Source: a marine bacterium B5-7
Lineage (GTDB): Bacteria; Pseudomonadota; Gammaproteobacteria; Arenicellales; CAJQKF01
Assembly (NCBI GenBank): GCA_021604525.1
Contig: BQJD01000005.1
Location: forward strand, 62,001-126,000
Direction: 5' to 3'
DNA length: 64,000 nt
Below are positions 47,740 through 56,567 of the stretch, in pieces. Each line of letters opens with the position of its first letter. Positions within the stretch are counted from its first letter, which is position 1. The notes beneath the pieces are model-generated. The model saw only the letters and a program-made list of their open reading frames with translations, searched no databases and had not been told where the DNA came from. The translations under genes were made by a program, and so were the position numbers.

Positions 47740-48409
47740 CATGCCACTATCGACGATCCAGCATCAAATTCAATCACTTTATGATCTTCGCCTGAGTCAT
47801 CAGGTTGAGGATTTTCTGATTACAGATCGACACTTTCTGTCGAATATAGCCAGCGATGACAACCAGAGACAGACCCCTGAGAAACTGGTCTTCTGTGAGC
47901 AGGATGACGAGTTACTGGTGTCTTTATATCTGGCCGAAGAAGCATTGGATCAGCTTAGCTCAAATGACCCGTACGATCACCTGCACGGCGGCAATATTGA
48001 TATTTTTTGCACGGTACTGGAGGGAGTCAGCCATTTTGTCTACCTGATTTACAATGCGACTCACGACAGGCCCGTCAGCCGACTTGAACTCGAAGTACAG
48101 GCGGAAGTAGACAAGTATTTTTTGGTCAGCCGTTTGTGTGACAGCCAGGGAATGCGCATCGACCGTCGGCGGTTATCGGCCTGGCTGTTTGACTACTGTC
48201 GATTCGACCCGGCATTAAAACCGGATGAGCGAGCCCGCTACGAGTTCGCTAATCGAATCGCCAGAGCTTTTTGCAAGCGCGTTCGAAACACGCCGGATCT
48301 CGACCATCGTCCCGATTCAGTCGTTAGCGAACTACGTCGGTTTTACCGAATGCGGCATCATGAGAAGTTCGACAGCGCACTGGGCGATCGGCCCATGCGT
48401 GCGCCATAG
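47705..48409 (+). CDS. Unrecognised cytoplasmic protein, overlapping the previous gene
   Basis: 234 residues from ATG 47705 (AAGGAGG 15 bases upstream) or 222 from ATG 47741, which lies one base after the previous stop. All-helical prediction. Blocks: HLHGGNIDIFCTVLEGVSHFVYLIYNATHDRPVSRLELEVQAEVDKYF and SAWLFDYCRFDPALKPDERARYEFANRIARAFCKRV. The regular acidic/Tyr/Phe pattern could be a four-helix or HEPN-like bundle, but no catalytic motif stands out. The overlap suggests it is made in step with its partner. Confidence 0.6.
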   Translation: MAVWQNQLRVIDMPLSTIQHQIQSLYDLRLSHQVEDFLITDRHFLSNIASDDNQRQTPEKLVFCEQDDELLVSLYLAEEALDQLSSNDPYDHLHGGNIDIFCTVLEGVSHFVYLIYNATHDRPVSRLELEVQAEVDKYFLVSRLCDSQGMRIDRRRLSAWLFDYCRFDPALKPDERARYEFANRIARAFCKRVRNTPDLDHRPDSVVSELRRFYRMRHHEKFDSALGDRPMRAP

Positions 48410-48431
48410 TCTTCGGTGATAATCCCCGACA

Positions 48432-49028
48432 TCAACCAAACGTCATGATATGTCGGCAGCGTGGGTAATTCATGCATCCCCAGAATTCACCTTGACCGGG
48501 CTTTGAGCCGGCTTTCCTGCGCAAAACCATTTTTATACCGCAAGTCGGACAGGTCGGCGTGGTGTAGTCCGCGTCAGTGGCAACGTCTATCATCGCAGTA
48601 CGCATCTGCAGATCGAAAGTATTTACCCGCGAACACAATAATTCACCGTCCACCACGGCAATTCGGTGACGCTCTGCAAATCGAGCGGCACGGGTAGTAA
48701 ATCCGCAGACGGAAAAAACCATACCCTCGATGACGCGTCGCTTCTCCATCGTTTTGACGAATGCCGAGATGTAGCTTCCATCCACTGGTTCACCGGTAGC
48801 GACACAGCCCGACACACTGAACAATCTGGATGACCCACTGGATAATATATTGATGCCAACCGCATCGACGCGGGGAAACCGTTCCTCCATCACCTCGTGG
48901 CCGAGACATCGCAGGTATTCTGCACAGACAATCTCAAATCGGCGCCACTCCATGGCACGAAGCAACCCGTAGTTGAAACTAACCACTTCCGAGCGCGGAA
49001 TCACAGCGTGACATCCATTAAGGAACAA
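48432..49028 (-). CDS. Mrr-like restriction-endonuclease-fold protein with topoisomerase-type zinc finger, catalytic residues altered
   Basis: 198 residues. The N-terminal part follows the Mrr-like nuclease fold (MEWRRFEIVCAEYLRCLGHEVMEERF; FTTRAARFAERHRIAVVDGELLC). The C-terminus is a four-cysteine finger (CPTCGIKMVLRR...FWGCMNYPRCRHI) as in topoisomerase I tails and many gammaproteobacterial Mrr-like proteins. The expected GVDI Asp is Asn (VGINIL) and the QCK motif reads VSG (FSVSGC), so nuclease activity is doubtful. The TTG start at 49028 is uncertain; ATG 48953 before EWRRF is an option. Confidence 0.7.
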   Translation of the reverse strand: MFLNGCHAVIPRSEVVSFNYGLLRAMEWRRFEIVCAEYLRCLGHEVMEERFPRVDAVGINILSSGSSRLFSVSGCVATGEPVDGSYISAFVKTMEKRRVIEGMVFSVCGFTTRAARFAERHRIAVVDGELLCSRVNTFDLQMRTAMIDVATDADYTTPTCPTCGIKMVLRRKAGSKPGQGEFWGCMNYPRCRHIMTFG

Positions 49029-49250
49029 TGCCTTGCAATTCTGAGAGGAAAACTTTCGACTGCAGCTATATTAATCACAGCACCCCTTACGTGACTGTCA
49101 ATTTTTTGATTGCTACTTATTAGTCACCGCGGCTAGGATAACGCATGAACGCGTGACCTGCCATCACGGTCGTCACCCTCGGCGAACTCCTGGCACAACT
49201 GTGATAGTGGCTGCTAAAGCTGCCACTATCACATCCAAGCGGACTTTTAT

Positions 49251-50654
49251 ATGTCATCAACCAGTGTATTCGAATTATTCAAAATTGGTATCGGTCCATC
49301 AAGTTCCCATACGGTGGGTCCCATGGTCGCTGCGAAGCGATTCGCGACCCAGCTTCAATCAGCCGAATTGCTCGAATCTCTTGGCTATGTACGCTGTGAA
49401 CTGTTTGGTTCGCTTGGCGCCACCGGTCGTGGCCACGGCAGCGATAAGGCGGTTATCCTGGGTCTTATGGGCGAGGATCCGAAAACCACAGACACACGAC
49501 TGGCCGATGAACGCGTCGAGACCATTCTGCGGCAGGAGTCACTAAGTATTCTCGGCTTGAAGTCAGTACCGTTTCGTGATCGTGAACACTTGCAAATGCA
49601 CAAGCGACGCTCGCTGCCCTATCACCCTAACGGTATGCGTTTTACGGCCATGGCGGATGACGATACGGTGTTGCTTGAGCGTTACTACTATTCGGTGGGC
49701 GGCGGATTCGTCGTCAATGAAAAAGCCGTTGCAGGAGATGACCCACTCAAGGAGGACACGATCGAATTACCACATCCGTTCAACAGCGCCGTACAGCTTC
49801 TGGACATATGCGCAACACAAGGAATGGCCATCAGCGACGTGGTGATGGAAAACGAAAAGCGACGTTCATCGGACAAGGACATCAGGGGCGATCTGCTCGA
49901 GATATTTGAGGTTATGCGCCAATGCGTCGATAACGGTTCCACCACCGGTGGCTTGTTGCCGGGTGGACTGAAGGTCAAGCGACGCGCCCAGGAAGCACGA
50001 CGGCGACTGGAGGAAGCTTCCGGTCAAAAGTCGTCACCGCTTTCCATTATGGATTGGGTGAACATGTATGCGCTGGCCATCAACGAGGAGAATGCCGCAG
50101 GCGGCCGCGTGGTCACTGCACCCACTAACGGCGCGGCCGGAATCGTCCCGGCGGTATTGCTGTACTACTTCAACCATTGTGACAACGCCAATGAGGATGG
50201 TGTCGTTCGCTTCCTGCTTACAGCCGGCGCCATTGGCATGCTGTTCAAAATGAATGCCTCGATCTCAGGTGCCGAGGTAGGCTGTCAGGGTGAGGTGGGT
50301 TCCGCCTGCTCGATGGCAGCGGCAGGGTTGACCGAGGTCCTCGGGGGCACCCCGAACCAGGTTGAAAATGCTGCCGAGATTGGCATCGAGCATAACCTGG
50401 GGCTCACCTGCGACCCGATTGGCGGACTGGTGCAAATACCGTGTATTGAACGCAACGCAATGGCATCCATAAAAGCCATCAATGCGGCACATCTGGCGCT
50501 TGGCGGGGATGGCACCCATTATGTCTCGCTGGATAAGGCGATTAAAACCATGCGCGATACCGGTCGGGACATGAAAGTAAAGTACAAGGAAACATCACGC
50601 GGTGGACTTGCAGTCAATGTGGTCGATGTTCCCGTCAATATTGTTGAATGTTGA
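49251..50654 (+). CDS. sdaA: L-serine ammonia-lyase (iron-sulfur, single-chain)
   Basis: 467 residues: deaminates L-serine to pyruvate using a [4Fe-4S] cluster as Lewis acid. The N-terminal part has [21 protein letters not shown]; the C-terminal alpha domain has [38 protein letters not shown], and [19 protein letters not shown], which supply the cluster cysteines. Length and order match SdaA/SdaB. It is monocistronic and followed by a strong hairpin. Serine may arise from the surrounding amino acid pathways, but no direct link is seen. Confidence 0.95.
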   Translation: MSSTSVFELFKIGIGPSSSHTVGPMVAAKRFATQLQSAELLESLGYVRCELFGSLGATGRGHGSDKAVILGLMGEDPKTTDTRLADERVETILRQESLSILGLKSVPFRDREHLQMHKRRSLPYHPNGMRFTAMADDDTVLLERYYYSVGGGFVVNEKAVAGDDPLKEDTIELPHPFNSAVQLLDICATQGMAISDVVMENEKRRSSDKDIRGDLLEIFEVMRQCVDNGSTTGGLLPGGLKVKRRAQEARRRLEEASGQKSSPLSIMDWVNMYALAINEENAAGGRVVTAPTNGAAGIVPAVLLYYFNHCDNANEDGVVRFLLTAGAIGMLFKMNASISGAEVGCQGEVGSACSMAAAGLTEVLGGTPNQVENAAEIGIEHNLGLTCDPIGGLVQIPCIERNAMASIKAINAAHLALGGDGTHYVSLDKAIKTMRDTGRDMKVKYKETSRGGLAVNVVDVPVNIVEC

Positions 50655-50655
50655 T

Positions 50656-50700
50656 AAGCTTGATGCGGATTGTCAGTGAGGACGATTCCGCGTCAAGCTT
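50656..50700 (+). terminator. Hairpin after the serine dehydratase gene
   Basis: AAGCTTGA and GCGG on the left pair with CCGC and TCAAGCTT on the right, with one unpaired base in each arm and a long loop. It starts two bases after the stop codon, consistent with a terminator, although the following T-run is weak. Confidence 0.6.
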
Positions 50701-50774
50701 AGTGCAACTATCATAAGTGTCATCTTGAACCAGTATTGAAGTCAGAACGCTATTAAAGTAGTCCATCGAAATTC

Positions 50775-52145
50775 ATGAGATTCTGGCATGTTCTGCTGCT
50801 TGACAAAGTTCGCTCCAGTTACTGGTTTGCGACCAGTGCAGTTGTGCTCGGCGCAGTCATTCTTGTCATCCTGATTCAGTATATCGACGGGTTGATGGAT
50901 GTCAGTCAATTTTGGCTGTTGGGCTGGATGGACAACATCGGCCCAGATGGCGCACGTGCCGTACTTTCAACCATCGCCGGATCAACCATTACCGTGACCG
51001 GCGTTATTTTCTCCATCACAATCGTCGCATTGACCATGGCCTCCAGCCAGTTTGGGCCGCGATTGCTCAGCAGCTTCATGAAGTCGGGATACACACAGTG
51101 GGCGCTTGGTACCTTTATCGGCTGCTTTATCTACTGCCTGCTGGTACTTGTTCGAATCCCTGAAGCCAGTAGCGGTATACCTGTACCCTACCTGTCGGTG
51201 TTGATTGGTGTTGCCCTTGGTATTTTCAGCTTCATGGTATTGATTTACTACATTCACCACACCGCTACGATGATGCGCGCACCGGTGATCATCGAAACCG
51301 TCGGCAATGAAGCGATAGCCACGTTCCAGAGAGTCTTTCCTTGCAGTGATGACACAGGAAACCTGGATAGCGAACAATCTGCGGAATTTTCAGGCGATAC
51401 AACCAACTACAAAACATCTGTTGTGATACGGGCGGTGAACGGTGGTTACATCCAGACACTGGAAATCAAGACGCTTATCGAGATAGCGCAAGAATTCGAT
51501 GGTTTGATAGAGATGGATGTCCGGCCGGGTCAGCATCTTATCCCAAACCAGCAAATAGCATACGTATTTTGCGACCGAATAATCGACACTGACGAACTAT
51601 CTCAAGATGTACTCGGTACCCTGGTGTTGGGCGCGGAACGAACGTCTGCTCAGGACGCCGAGTTCGCACTCGACCAACTGGTGGAAATCGCTGTCCGTAG
51701 CCTTTCTCCCGGTATTAACGATCCATTCACGGCGATCCAATGTATTGATCGAATTGAAATCATTCTTGCCACTTTAAGCGAACGCACGCTTAACCACCCA
51801 ATTCAGTGTGATGATCTCGGTACACCGAGGGTTCTGCTTAAAATTCTTACCTATGAAGGCATAGTCAACACCGCCTTTAACGCCATACGCCAGAACAGTC
51901 TCAACCAGCCTCCGGTGCTTATCCGGCTAATTGATGTAATCGGCTCTCTTGTCGAACTTACTACCGATTACGACATGCGTGAGGCGCTGTTAAATCAGGC
52001 ATGGTTGATCTACGACTGCGCTGTTAACCGATTCGTCAGTGATTCTGATAGACAGGAATTCGAGCAACGCTGCGTCTACTTCGGGATCATATCCCCCGAT
52101 GAGGCATTGACCCCCCCGGAAAAGTTGACAGCCGACATAATTTGA
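50775..52145 (+). CDS. DUF2254 membrane protein
   Basis: 456 residues. Four N-terminal helices carry the family block STIAGSTITVTGVIFSITIVALTMASSQFGPRLLSSFM, followed by a large soluble C-terminal domain with RSLSPGINDPFTAIQCIDRI. DUF2254 proteins are widespread and uncharacterised; the fold suggests a channel or sensor. The gene begins 120 bases after serine dehydratase and ends 66 bases before the Crp-type regulator, so co-transcription with it is possible. Confidence 0.85.
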   Translation: MRFWHVLLLDKVRSSYWFATSAVVLGAVILVILIQYIDGLMDVSQFWLLGWMDNIGPDGARAVLSTIAGSTITVTGVIFSITIVALTMASSQFGPRLLSSFMKSGYTQWALGTFIGCFIYCLLVLVRIPEASSGIPVPYLSVLIGVALGIFSFMVLIYYIHHTATMMRAPVIIETVGNEAIATFQRVFPCSDDTGNLDSEQSAEFSGDTTNYKTSVVIRAVNGGYIQTLEIKTLIEIAQEFDGLIEMDVRPGQHLIPNQQIAYVFCDRIIDTDELSQDVLGTLVLGAERTSAQDAEFALDQLVEIAVRSLSPGINDPFTAIQCIDRIEIILATLSERTLNHPIQCDDLGTPRVLLKILTYEGIVNTAFNAIRQNSLNQPPVLIRLIDVIGSLVELTTDYDMREALLNQAWLIYDCAVNRFVSDSDRQEFEQRCVYFGIISPDEALTPPEKLTADII

Positions 52146-52211
52146 TGATGGCTGAAACCGACAATTTGATCATGATAGGTGGGGAATATCATCTTGCTAA
52201 AGGTTACAGTT

Positions 52212-52970
52212 ATGACTACTTGTCTGCATACTCGACTTGATTCTCTAAATTTTCTCGATGAGGACGATTTCGCACTCCTGGATCGACTACTTGAACGACG
52301 CGACAAGGCAACACCCGGTGAGCTGGTGGTTGTCGAGATGCAGAAGGTGACTCAAACGCGGCTCATCATTGATGGCTGGGCTTATCGATACCGAAGTCTG
52401 GCCAATGGCACGCGACAAATATTAAATTTCCTGATTCCTGGCGACATCATCAGCTTCTACGCGATGATGCTGCCTCTGTCGGACTGCGGTGTTGAGGCCA
52501 TGACACCCATGGAATTTGCACATTTCCCTGTCACAGATCTTGTCGAAACCTTGTCAGGTTCAGCACATCTTGTGTTGGCTCTGAGTTGGATTGCCGGTCA
52601 ATCAGAACGCATGCTTGACGAACAAATCACCCGAATCGGGCGTCGAAACTCCAAGTCACGACTGGCCCATATTCTGGTCGAGCTACATGTCAGATTACGC
52701 AACTCAGGATTTGATAAGGATCAGGCATGCTTGTTACCGCTTACTCAGGCTGTCCTGTCTGATGCGCTCGGCATGAGTGCGGTTCATGCCAATCGTTCAT
52801 TTCGTGCCTTGGTCAAGGATGGCCTCATCGCACGTGAAAAATCAGATATCCGCTTGATGGATGTGACTCAACTTTCACGCGTCGCGGATTTCGATCATGC
52901 CTACCTTGAACAAACGGAAGTTCCTGCGACCACACTGAACGCAATTGAACCTAAATTGGTTCCGACCTGA
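52212..52970 (+). CDS. Crp/Fnr-family transcription regulator
   Basis: 252 residues from ATG 52212 (AAAGG site eight bases upstream). The N-terminal cyclic-nucleotide-binding-type barrel (VTQTRLIIDGWAYRYRSLANGTRQILNFLIPGDIISFYAMML) lacks the conserved RET/cAMP contacts of CRP and the Fnr cysteines. The C-terminal winged helix (LPLTQAVLSDALGMSAVHANRSFRALVKDGLIAREKSDIRL) is intact. Such proteins often sense stress or redox by unknown ligands. Its position just upstream of three small helical proteins suggests it controls them; a 12-bp palindrome lies between. Confidence 0.85.
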   Translation: MTTCLHTRLDSLNFLDEDDFALLDRLLERRDKATPGELVVVEMQKVTQTRLIIDGWAYRYRSLANGTRQILNFLIPGDIISFYAMMLPLSDCGVEAMTPMEFAHFPVTDLVETLSGSAHLVLALSWIAGQSERMLDEQITRIGRRNSKSRLAHILVELHVRLRNSGFDKDQACLLPLTQAVLSDALGMSAVHANRSFRALVKDGLIAREKSDIRLMDVTQLSRVADFDHAYLEQTEVPATTLNAIEPKLVPT

Positions 52971-53084
52971 CAGTTCTGGTCACCGCAAGTCCAATAATTT
53001 GTCAGAGTTACCAAGAATTAATTTCAATCTAATACCTTTAAGTCAGCATTTTTTGACGTAAAGAATTCCACTCAGTTATCTTTT

Positions 53085-53096
53085 TAACAATTGTTA
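53085..53096. promoter_or_regulatory. 12-bp palindrome TAACAATTGTTA upstream of the small-protein operon
   Basis: A perfect palindrome about 64 bases before the start codon of the coiled-coil gene at 53160, within an AT-rich stretch. It is a candidate operator, possibly for the Crp/Fnr-type regulator encoded upstream, although it does not match the classical CRP or FNR consensus. Confidence 0.35.
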
Positions 53097-53159
53097 TAGC
53101 GTATTCTGTTTACGACGCGTAGCCTTATCTGCAAATCAATATCAGTGAGGTTCTAAATC

Positions 53160-53447
53160 ATGAGTTCAAAAGATGCCTATCAACAAAAACTCCAGGCACA
53201 GCTCGAAGAGTGGGACGCCAAGGTTGATCAACTTAAAGCAAAGGCCAAACAGGCAAGCGCTGATGCCCGTATTGAATACGAAGATCAACTTGGGGACTTG
53301 AGTGCCAGGCAACAAGCCGCTCGAGAAAAGCTGAATGAGCTGAAAGCCGCAAGCGATGATGCTTGGGAAGATATGCGTAGTGGAGTGGAAGCCGCCTGGA
53401 AACGCCTGGGCGATTCTGTTCAATCCGCCTATTCAAGATTTATGTAA
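53160..53447 (+). CDS. Small cytoplasmic coiled-coil protein
   Basis: 95 residues, almost entirely amphipathic helix with heptad-like spacing (YQQKLQAQLEEWDAKVDQLKAKAKQASADARIEYEDQLGDL) and a Trp-containing C-terminal helix DDAWEDMRSGVEAAWKRLGDSVQSAYSRF. No signal peptide, so cytoplasmic. The Trp-Glu-Asp segment recurs in the exported protein of the next gene. Resembles stress-related coiled-coil proteins of cyanobacteria and proteobacteria in general form only. Confidence 0.7.
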   Translation: MSSKDAYQQKLQAQLEEWDAKVDQLKAKAKQASADARIEYEDQLGDLSARQQAAREKLNELKAASDDAWEDMRSGVEAAWKRLGDSVQSAYSRFM

Positions 53448-53506
53448 GTTACCAGGTAATTTAAATATAACAACTTGAGCAACCACTCACGTGAAAGGAA
53501 AACTTA

Positions 53507-54010
53507 ATGAAGACGATAAATTTATATCTGAACCCCAGCTTTCGGTCAGCCGTTGCAACACTGTTGTTAGTTCCTGCTTTGACAATTGGTGGAATTGGCT
53601 TGTTACAGGCTGACGAGGGTACCCCAGCCGACAACCGTGATGCGGTAATGGAACAACTAAATACTATGGGCGAGGCGATGTCCGGATACAATGCCGACCA
53701 AAAGGACGAGGCGGTTGCCAACGCTGATGAGTCACTCAGTTCGTTTGATCGCGAATTCAGCGATCTGCAGGTGTGGACAGAAAAAAATTGGGAAAACCTG
53801 AAGGACTCGTCAAAAGAATCCCAACAGGCTGCCATGGAAAATCTACGTAAGGCTCGTACAAAAGTTGGTGAATGGACAGAATCTTTACGCAATAGCTCCA
53901 CGGAGACCTGGGAAGATGTAAAAGTCGGTTTCACTAAAGCCTCTGACGAACTAAAAGAGGCATACAACAAGACTATCGATGTAATCGATGATGAAGATCA
54001 CGATTCGTAA
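53507..54010 (+). CDS. Exported helical protein related to the preceding one
   Basis: 167 residues: a signal peptide (cleavage near LLQA-DE) and a mature chain of charged amphipathic helices. The segment TWEDVKVGFTKASDELKEAY matches AWEDMRSGVEAAWKRLGDSV of the upstream gene in the pattern W-E-D-(M/V)-basic-x-G, so the two probably descend from one domain. An AAGG site (GAAAGGAAAAC) lies upstream of the ATG. Probably periplasmic, function unknown. Confidence 0.7.
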   Translation: MKTINLYLNPSFRSAVATLLLVPALTIGGIGLLQADEGTPADNRDAVMEQLNTMGEAMSGYNADQKDEAVANADESLSSFDREFSDLQVWTEKNWENLKDSSKESQQAAMENLRKARTKVGEWTESLRNSSTETWEDVKVGFTKASDELKEAYNKTIDVIDDEDHDS

Positions 54011-54049
54011 CAACATTGAATCAACAGGTCCTATTCAAGGGAGACAACC

Positions 54050-54271
54050 GTGAAATACTCAACAATCCTATTCAGAACATTTCTGGCAGCATTATTCGCA
54101 CTCGGCCTGGCTGCATGCGAGCAGGAGGGCCCGGCAGAAAATGCTGGCGAGAAAATCGATGAAGCGACTGAAAACGTGAAGGATGCAGTCGAAGATGCAG
54201 TCAACAAGGTCGGTGACACCGTGGAAGATGTCGGCGATAAAATCGAAGAACAGACCGACAAGGTAAACTGA
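54050..54271 (+). CDS. Small lipoprotein with LEA-like amphipathic repeats
   Basis: 73 residues: a lipoprotein signal (lipobox LAAC, near residue 24) and a short acidic helix of repeated units such as KIDEATENVKDAVEDAVNKVGDTVEDVGDKIEE. These are similar to 11-mer repeats of LEA-like or apolipoprotein-type helices. It lies 39 bases after the exported protein and before a clear terminator, making a three-gene unit. The Glu residue at position +2 of the mature protein predicts the outer membrane as destination. Confidence 0.72.
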   Translation: MKYSTILFRTFLAALFALGLAACEQEGPAENAGEKIDEATENVKDAVEDAVNKVGDTVEDVGDKIEEQTDKVN

Positions 54272-54301
54272 ATTTAATTCTGTAACTTCAGGACACCCAA
54301 T

Positions 54302-54330
54302 CCCGCCGGCTTCAACCCGGCGGGGTTTTT
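54302..54330 (+). terminator. Rho-independent terminator of the small-protein operon
   Basis: CCCGCCGG and CCGGCGGG form an 8-bp stem with a short loop, followed by GTTTTTAT. It is 30 bases after the lipoprotein stop and just before the convergent DUF1513 gene. Confidence 0.88.
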
Positions 54331-54336
54331 ATAGTC

Positions 54337-55473
54337 TTATGCTCGTGGCACACAAGTGATGTGATTATCGAAATAGCCGTCGACAAGTGCGAACTGGTGT
54401 GATGATTTAACACGGCTTGGGAAATCAATACTTAAAAGCTTTCCCGTATCCGCCGATATCCACGCGGTTTTTCCTGACACATCGGAGCAAACCCCTGCAC
54501 TATCTCGGGCAACTTCTATGGATCCCTGAAATTGTCCGGTTTGCGACCATAACGTCACCACGCCTGCATGGGGTGCCGTGACGACAAACAAACCGGGATC
54601 CGACAACCAGGCAACCGAGGCAAGATATCGACGCATGAGTTTTTGAGCGGCGTCTGGAGCTATACCCAATTCTTGTGAGTCACCGTCACTAAATGCGACC
54701 AGTGGCTCAAGCATGTCGTCTTCGCCAGCGGAGTTCGCCGAGACGATCTGACCGGCAACGCAAACCCGATCAACATCGCTTACTGCAAGATGCCGTAAGC
54801 TTAACCGGCGACGGGACTCAGGCAACTCGAGACGGTTATTCACCACGCCGCTTGAAGGATCAAGCCAGGCAACATTGGGTCGCATCGAATCGATGTTAAG
54901 AGGCGTCCTGCCGAAGTCGGGATGGGTGCGAACACCTCCATTGGCGACAACCAACTCGTCACGATGGTGCAACATAACAACTTCGTGAGGTCCAATACCA
55001 CCACTATCCAGTTCTCCAAGTCGACGATAATCCGAATCTGCATCGTAGATTCCAATCACGCCGCGACCACGTTCGAAATCGTTCTCGCTGGTATATAGTC
55101 GTTTTACTTGTCTGTCGAACACACCATGGCCATAAAAATGCCTTCCGGTAATACTCGAAAGACGCTTGATGGTTTTCCCGGTTCGCACATCGACGACCAT
55201 TGCATACTGTCCCGGACGTCGAGCAAACACAACAAACTGATCGGTACCCTGCCTTATTGCAAACCCGTGTCCCCTACCCGGGAGCGCGTTTTCCCAGAAA
55301 ACATGTCCACCGGCATTCATACACGCCAGCGTGTAGCTCCCGTTCGTCAGGATCCGACATGAAAGGAATATATCGTTGTCCTGTTGGCCTTGTTTTTCAA
55401 ACGCGAATGTCTGCCACGGCACAATAAGGCCGGCCACAACCGACAGCATCGCATCACGTCTGCTAATCACCAT
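54337..55473 (-). CDS. DUF1513 protein of the imelysin iron operon
   Basis: 378 residues: a Tat-like or Sec signal (MVISRRDAMLSVVAGLIVPW) and a seven-bladed beta-propeller-like chain (GRGHGFAIRQGTDQFVVFARRPGQYAMVVD; GHGVFDRQVKRLYTSENDF; GGIGPHEVVMLHHRDELVVANGG). The GPHE and RPG blocks are typical of DUF1513, regularly the last gene in imelysin/DUF1111 clusters linked to iron uptake. It overlaps the second imelysin stop by 11 bases. Confidence 0.85.
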   Translation of the reverse strand: MVISRRDAMLSVVAGLIVPWQTFAFEKQGQQDNDIFLSCRILTNGSYTLACMNAGGHVFWENALPGRGHGFAIRQGTDQFVVFARRPGQYAMVVDVRTGKTIKRLSSITGRHFYGHGVFDRQVKRLYTSENDFERGRGVIGIYDADSDYRRLGELDSGGIGPHEVVMLHHRDELVVANGGVRTHPDFGRTPLNIDSMRPNVAWLDPSSGVVNNRLELPESRRRLSLRHLAVSDVDRVCVAGQIVSANSAGEDDMLEPLVAFSDGDSQELGIAPDAAQKLMRRYLASVAWLSDPGLFVVTAPHAGVVTLWSQTGQFQGSIEVARDSAGVCSDVSGKTAWISADTGKLLSIDFPSRVKSSHQFALVDGYFDNHITCVPRA

Positions 55474-56560
55474 CGAGACTCGTCAAACCAGGGTTTAAGT
55501 CAAGCGCTGCAGGGATCTGTTGAATAAAGAGTTGCACTAACTCATCGACAACTTCAATCACTGCGTTGATCCGCTCACGCTCAACCGGATCAATTAGCGC
55601 TGCGGTCGAGAATTCACCAATAGGAGCGAGCAATTCATCAGCCTGATTAAACTTCTCGTCAACACGTAACGCAAGTTCTTCCGACAGGAACGGTCGAAAG
55701 GAAACATCGTAGGCACTGTGGATCGCTTTAAGATTAATTCGTATATTATGTATTGTCCGTTGACTCCTCCATGACTCGGCACGTCGGAGTCGCGTGGATT
55801 CTGCTGTATCACTCAATGGTCGTTCGATTTTATATTCGACTATAGTCTGCAACTGAACGCGTAAATCGTGCAATATACGCGCGGACAATCCATCAGCACT
55901 GTCGAAAAATGCATTTCCCAACGATGCGGTTTCAATATAACCACGAAATGCGTCATCCGATTCGGTCCATTCAGTTCGAACCGCTTTAGCAATTGATGCA
56001 ACATTCTGCGCAATCGCGTTTATAACCTGGCACCTGAATCCGCTGTCATCATTCTCTGTTGCTACCGGCGTCGTTGTCGCCAGTCCGCCAGACTCGTCAA
56101 AAATCAGAATCTCAAGCGCGGACAAACCCTGCACAGCGACACTTCCCGTTTGAAATTCGGCACCAGATAAAGCCCCTGTATTTTTCTCTGAAAGGAGAAG
56201 ATCCAGGTGCCTTGAAACATTACCTCGGCGGTCGGGCCAGAGTTGTATCCGGAATCGTCGGAGTTCAAACGATATCGGTCCGATACTGATCATTTGCACC
56301 CACTGCCAGGCATCCATGGCCTCATAGTAGCTGTCTACCAAACCCTCTCGGGTGTTGTCATTCATGTTTTCACAAAACGCTTCAGCAGATCTGGCCAGAT
56401 GCGTCGCGGCATCATCAAAGGCTTCGTATGCTGGTACAGCAAATTGGTCGACAAATGTGATGTTGATTGCCTGGTATTTTCCAGAATCAGGTTGTGCAGC
56501 ACCGACGCCAGGTGAAAGACAACACAATATCGTTACAAACAGTTGGCGGATTATTTTCAT
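55463..56560 (-). CDS. Imelysin-family protein without HxxE site
   Basis: 365 residues with a signal peptide (cleavage near VGA-AQ). Helical imelysin-type domain: ATHLARSAEAFCENMN, DAWQWVQMISIGPI, RIQLWPDRRGNVSRHLD and GLSALEILIFDES. The HxxE pair expected in M75 peptidase-type imelysins is replaced (S-A-L-E), so a binding rather than peptidase role is likely. It is third in the four-gene operon, seven bases after the di-heme gene and overlapping DUF1513. Confidence 0.85.
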   Translation of the reverse strand: MKIIRQLFVTILCCLSPGVGAAQPDSGKYQAINITFVDQFAVPAYEAFDDAATHLARSAEAFCENMNDNTREGLVDSYYEAMDAWQWVQMISIGPISFELRRFRIQLWPDRRGNVSRHLDLLLSEKNTGALSGAEFQTGSVAVQGLSALEILIFDESGGLATTTPVATENDDSGFRCQVINAIAQNVASIAKAVRTEWTESDDAFRGYIETASLGNAFFDSADGLSARILHDLRVQLQTIVEYKIERPLSDTAESTRLRRAESWRSQRTIHNIRINLKAIHSAYDVSFRPFLSEELALRVDEKFNQADELLAPIGEFSTAALIDPVERERINAVIEVVDELVQLFIQQIPAALDLNPGLTSLDGD

Positions 56561-56567
56561 TCACGTA

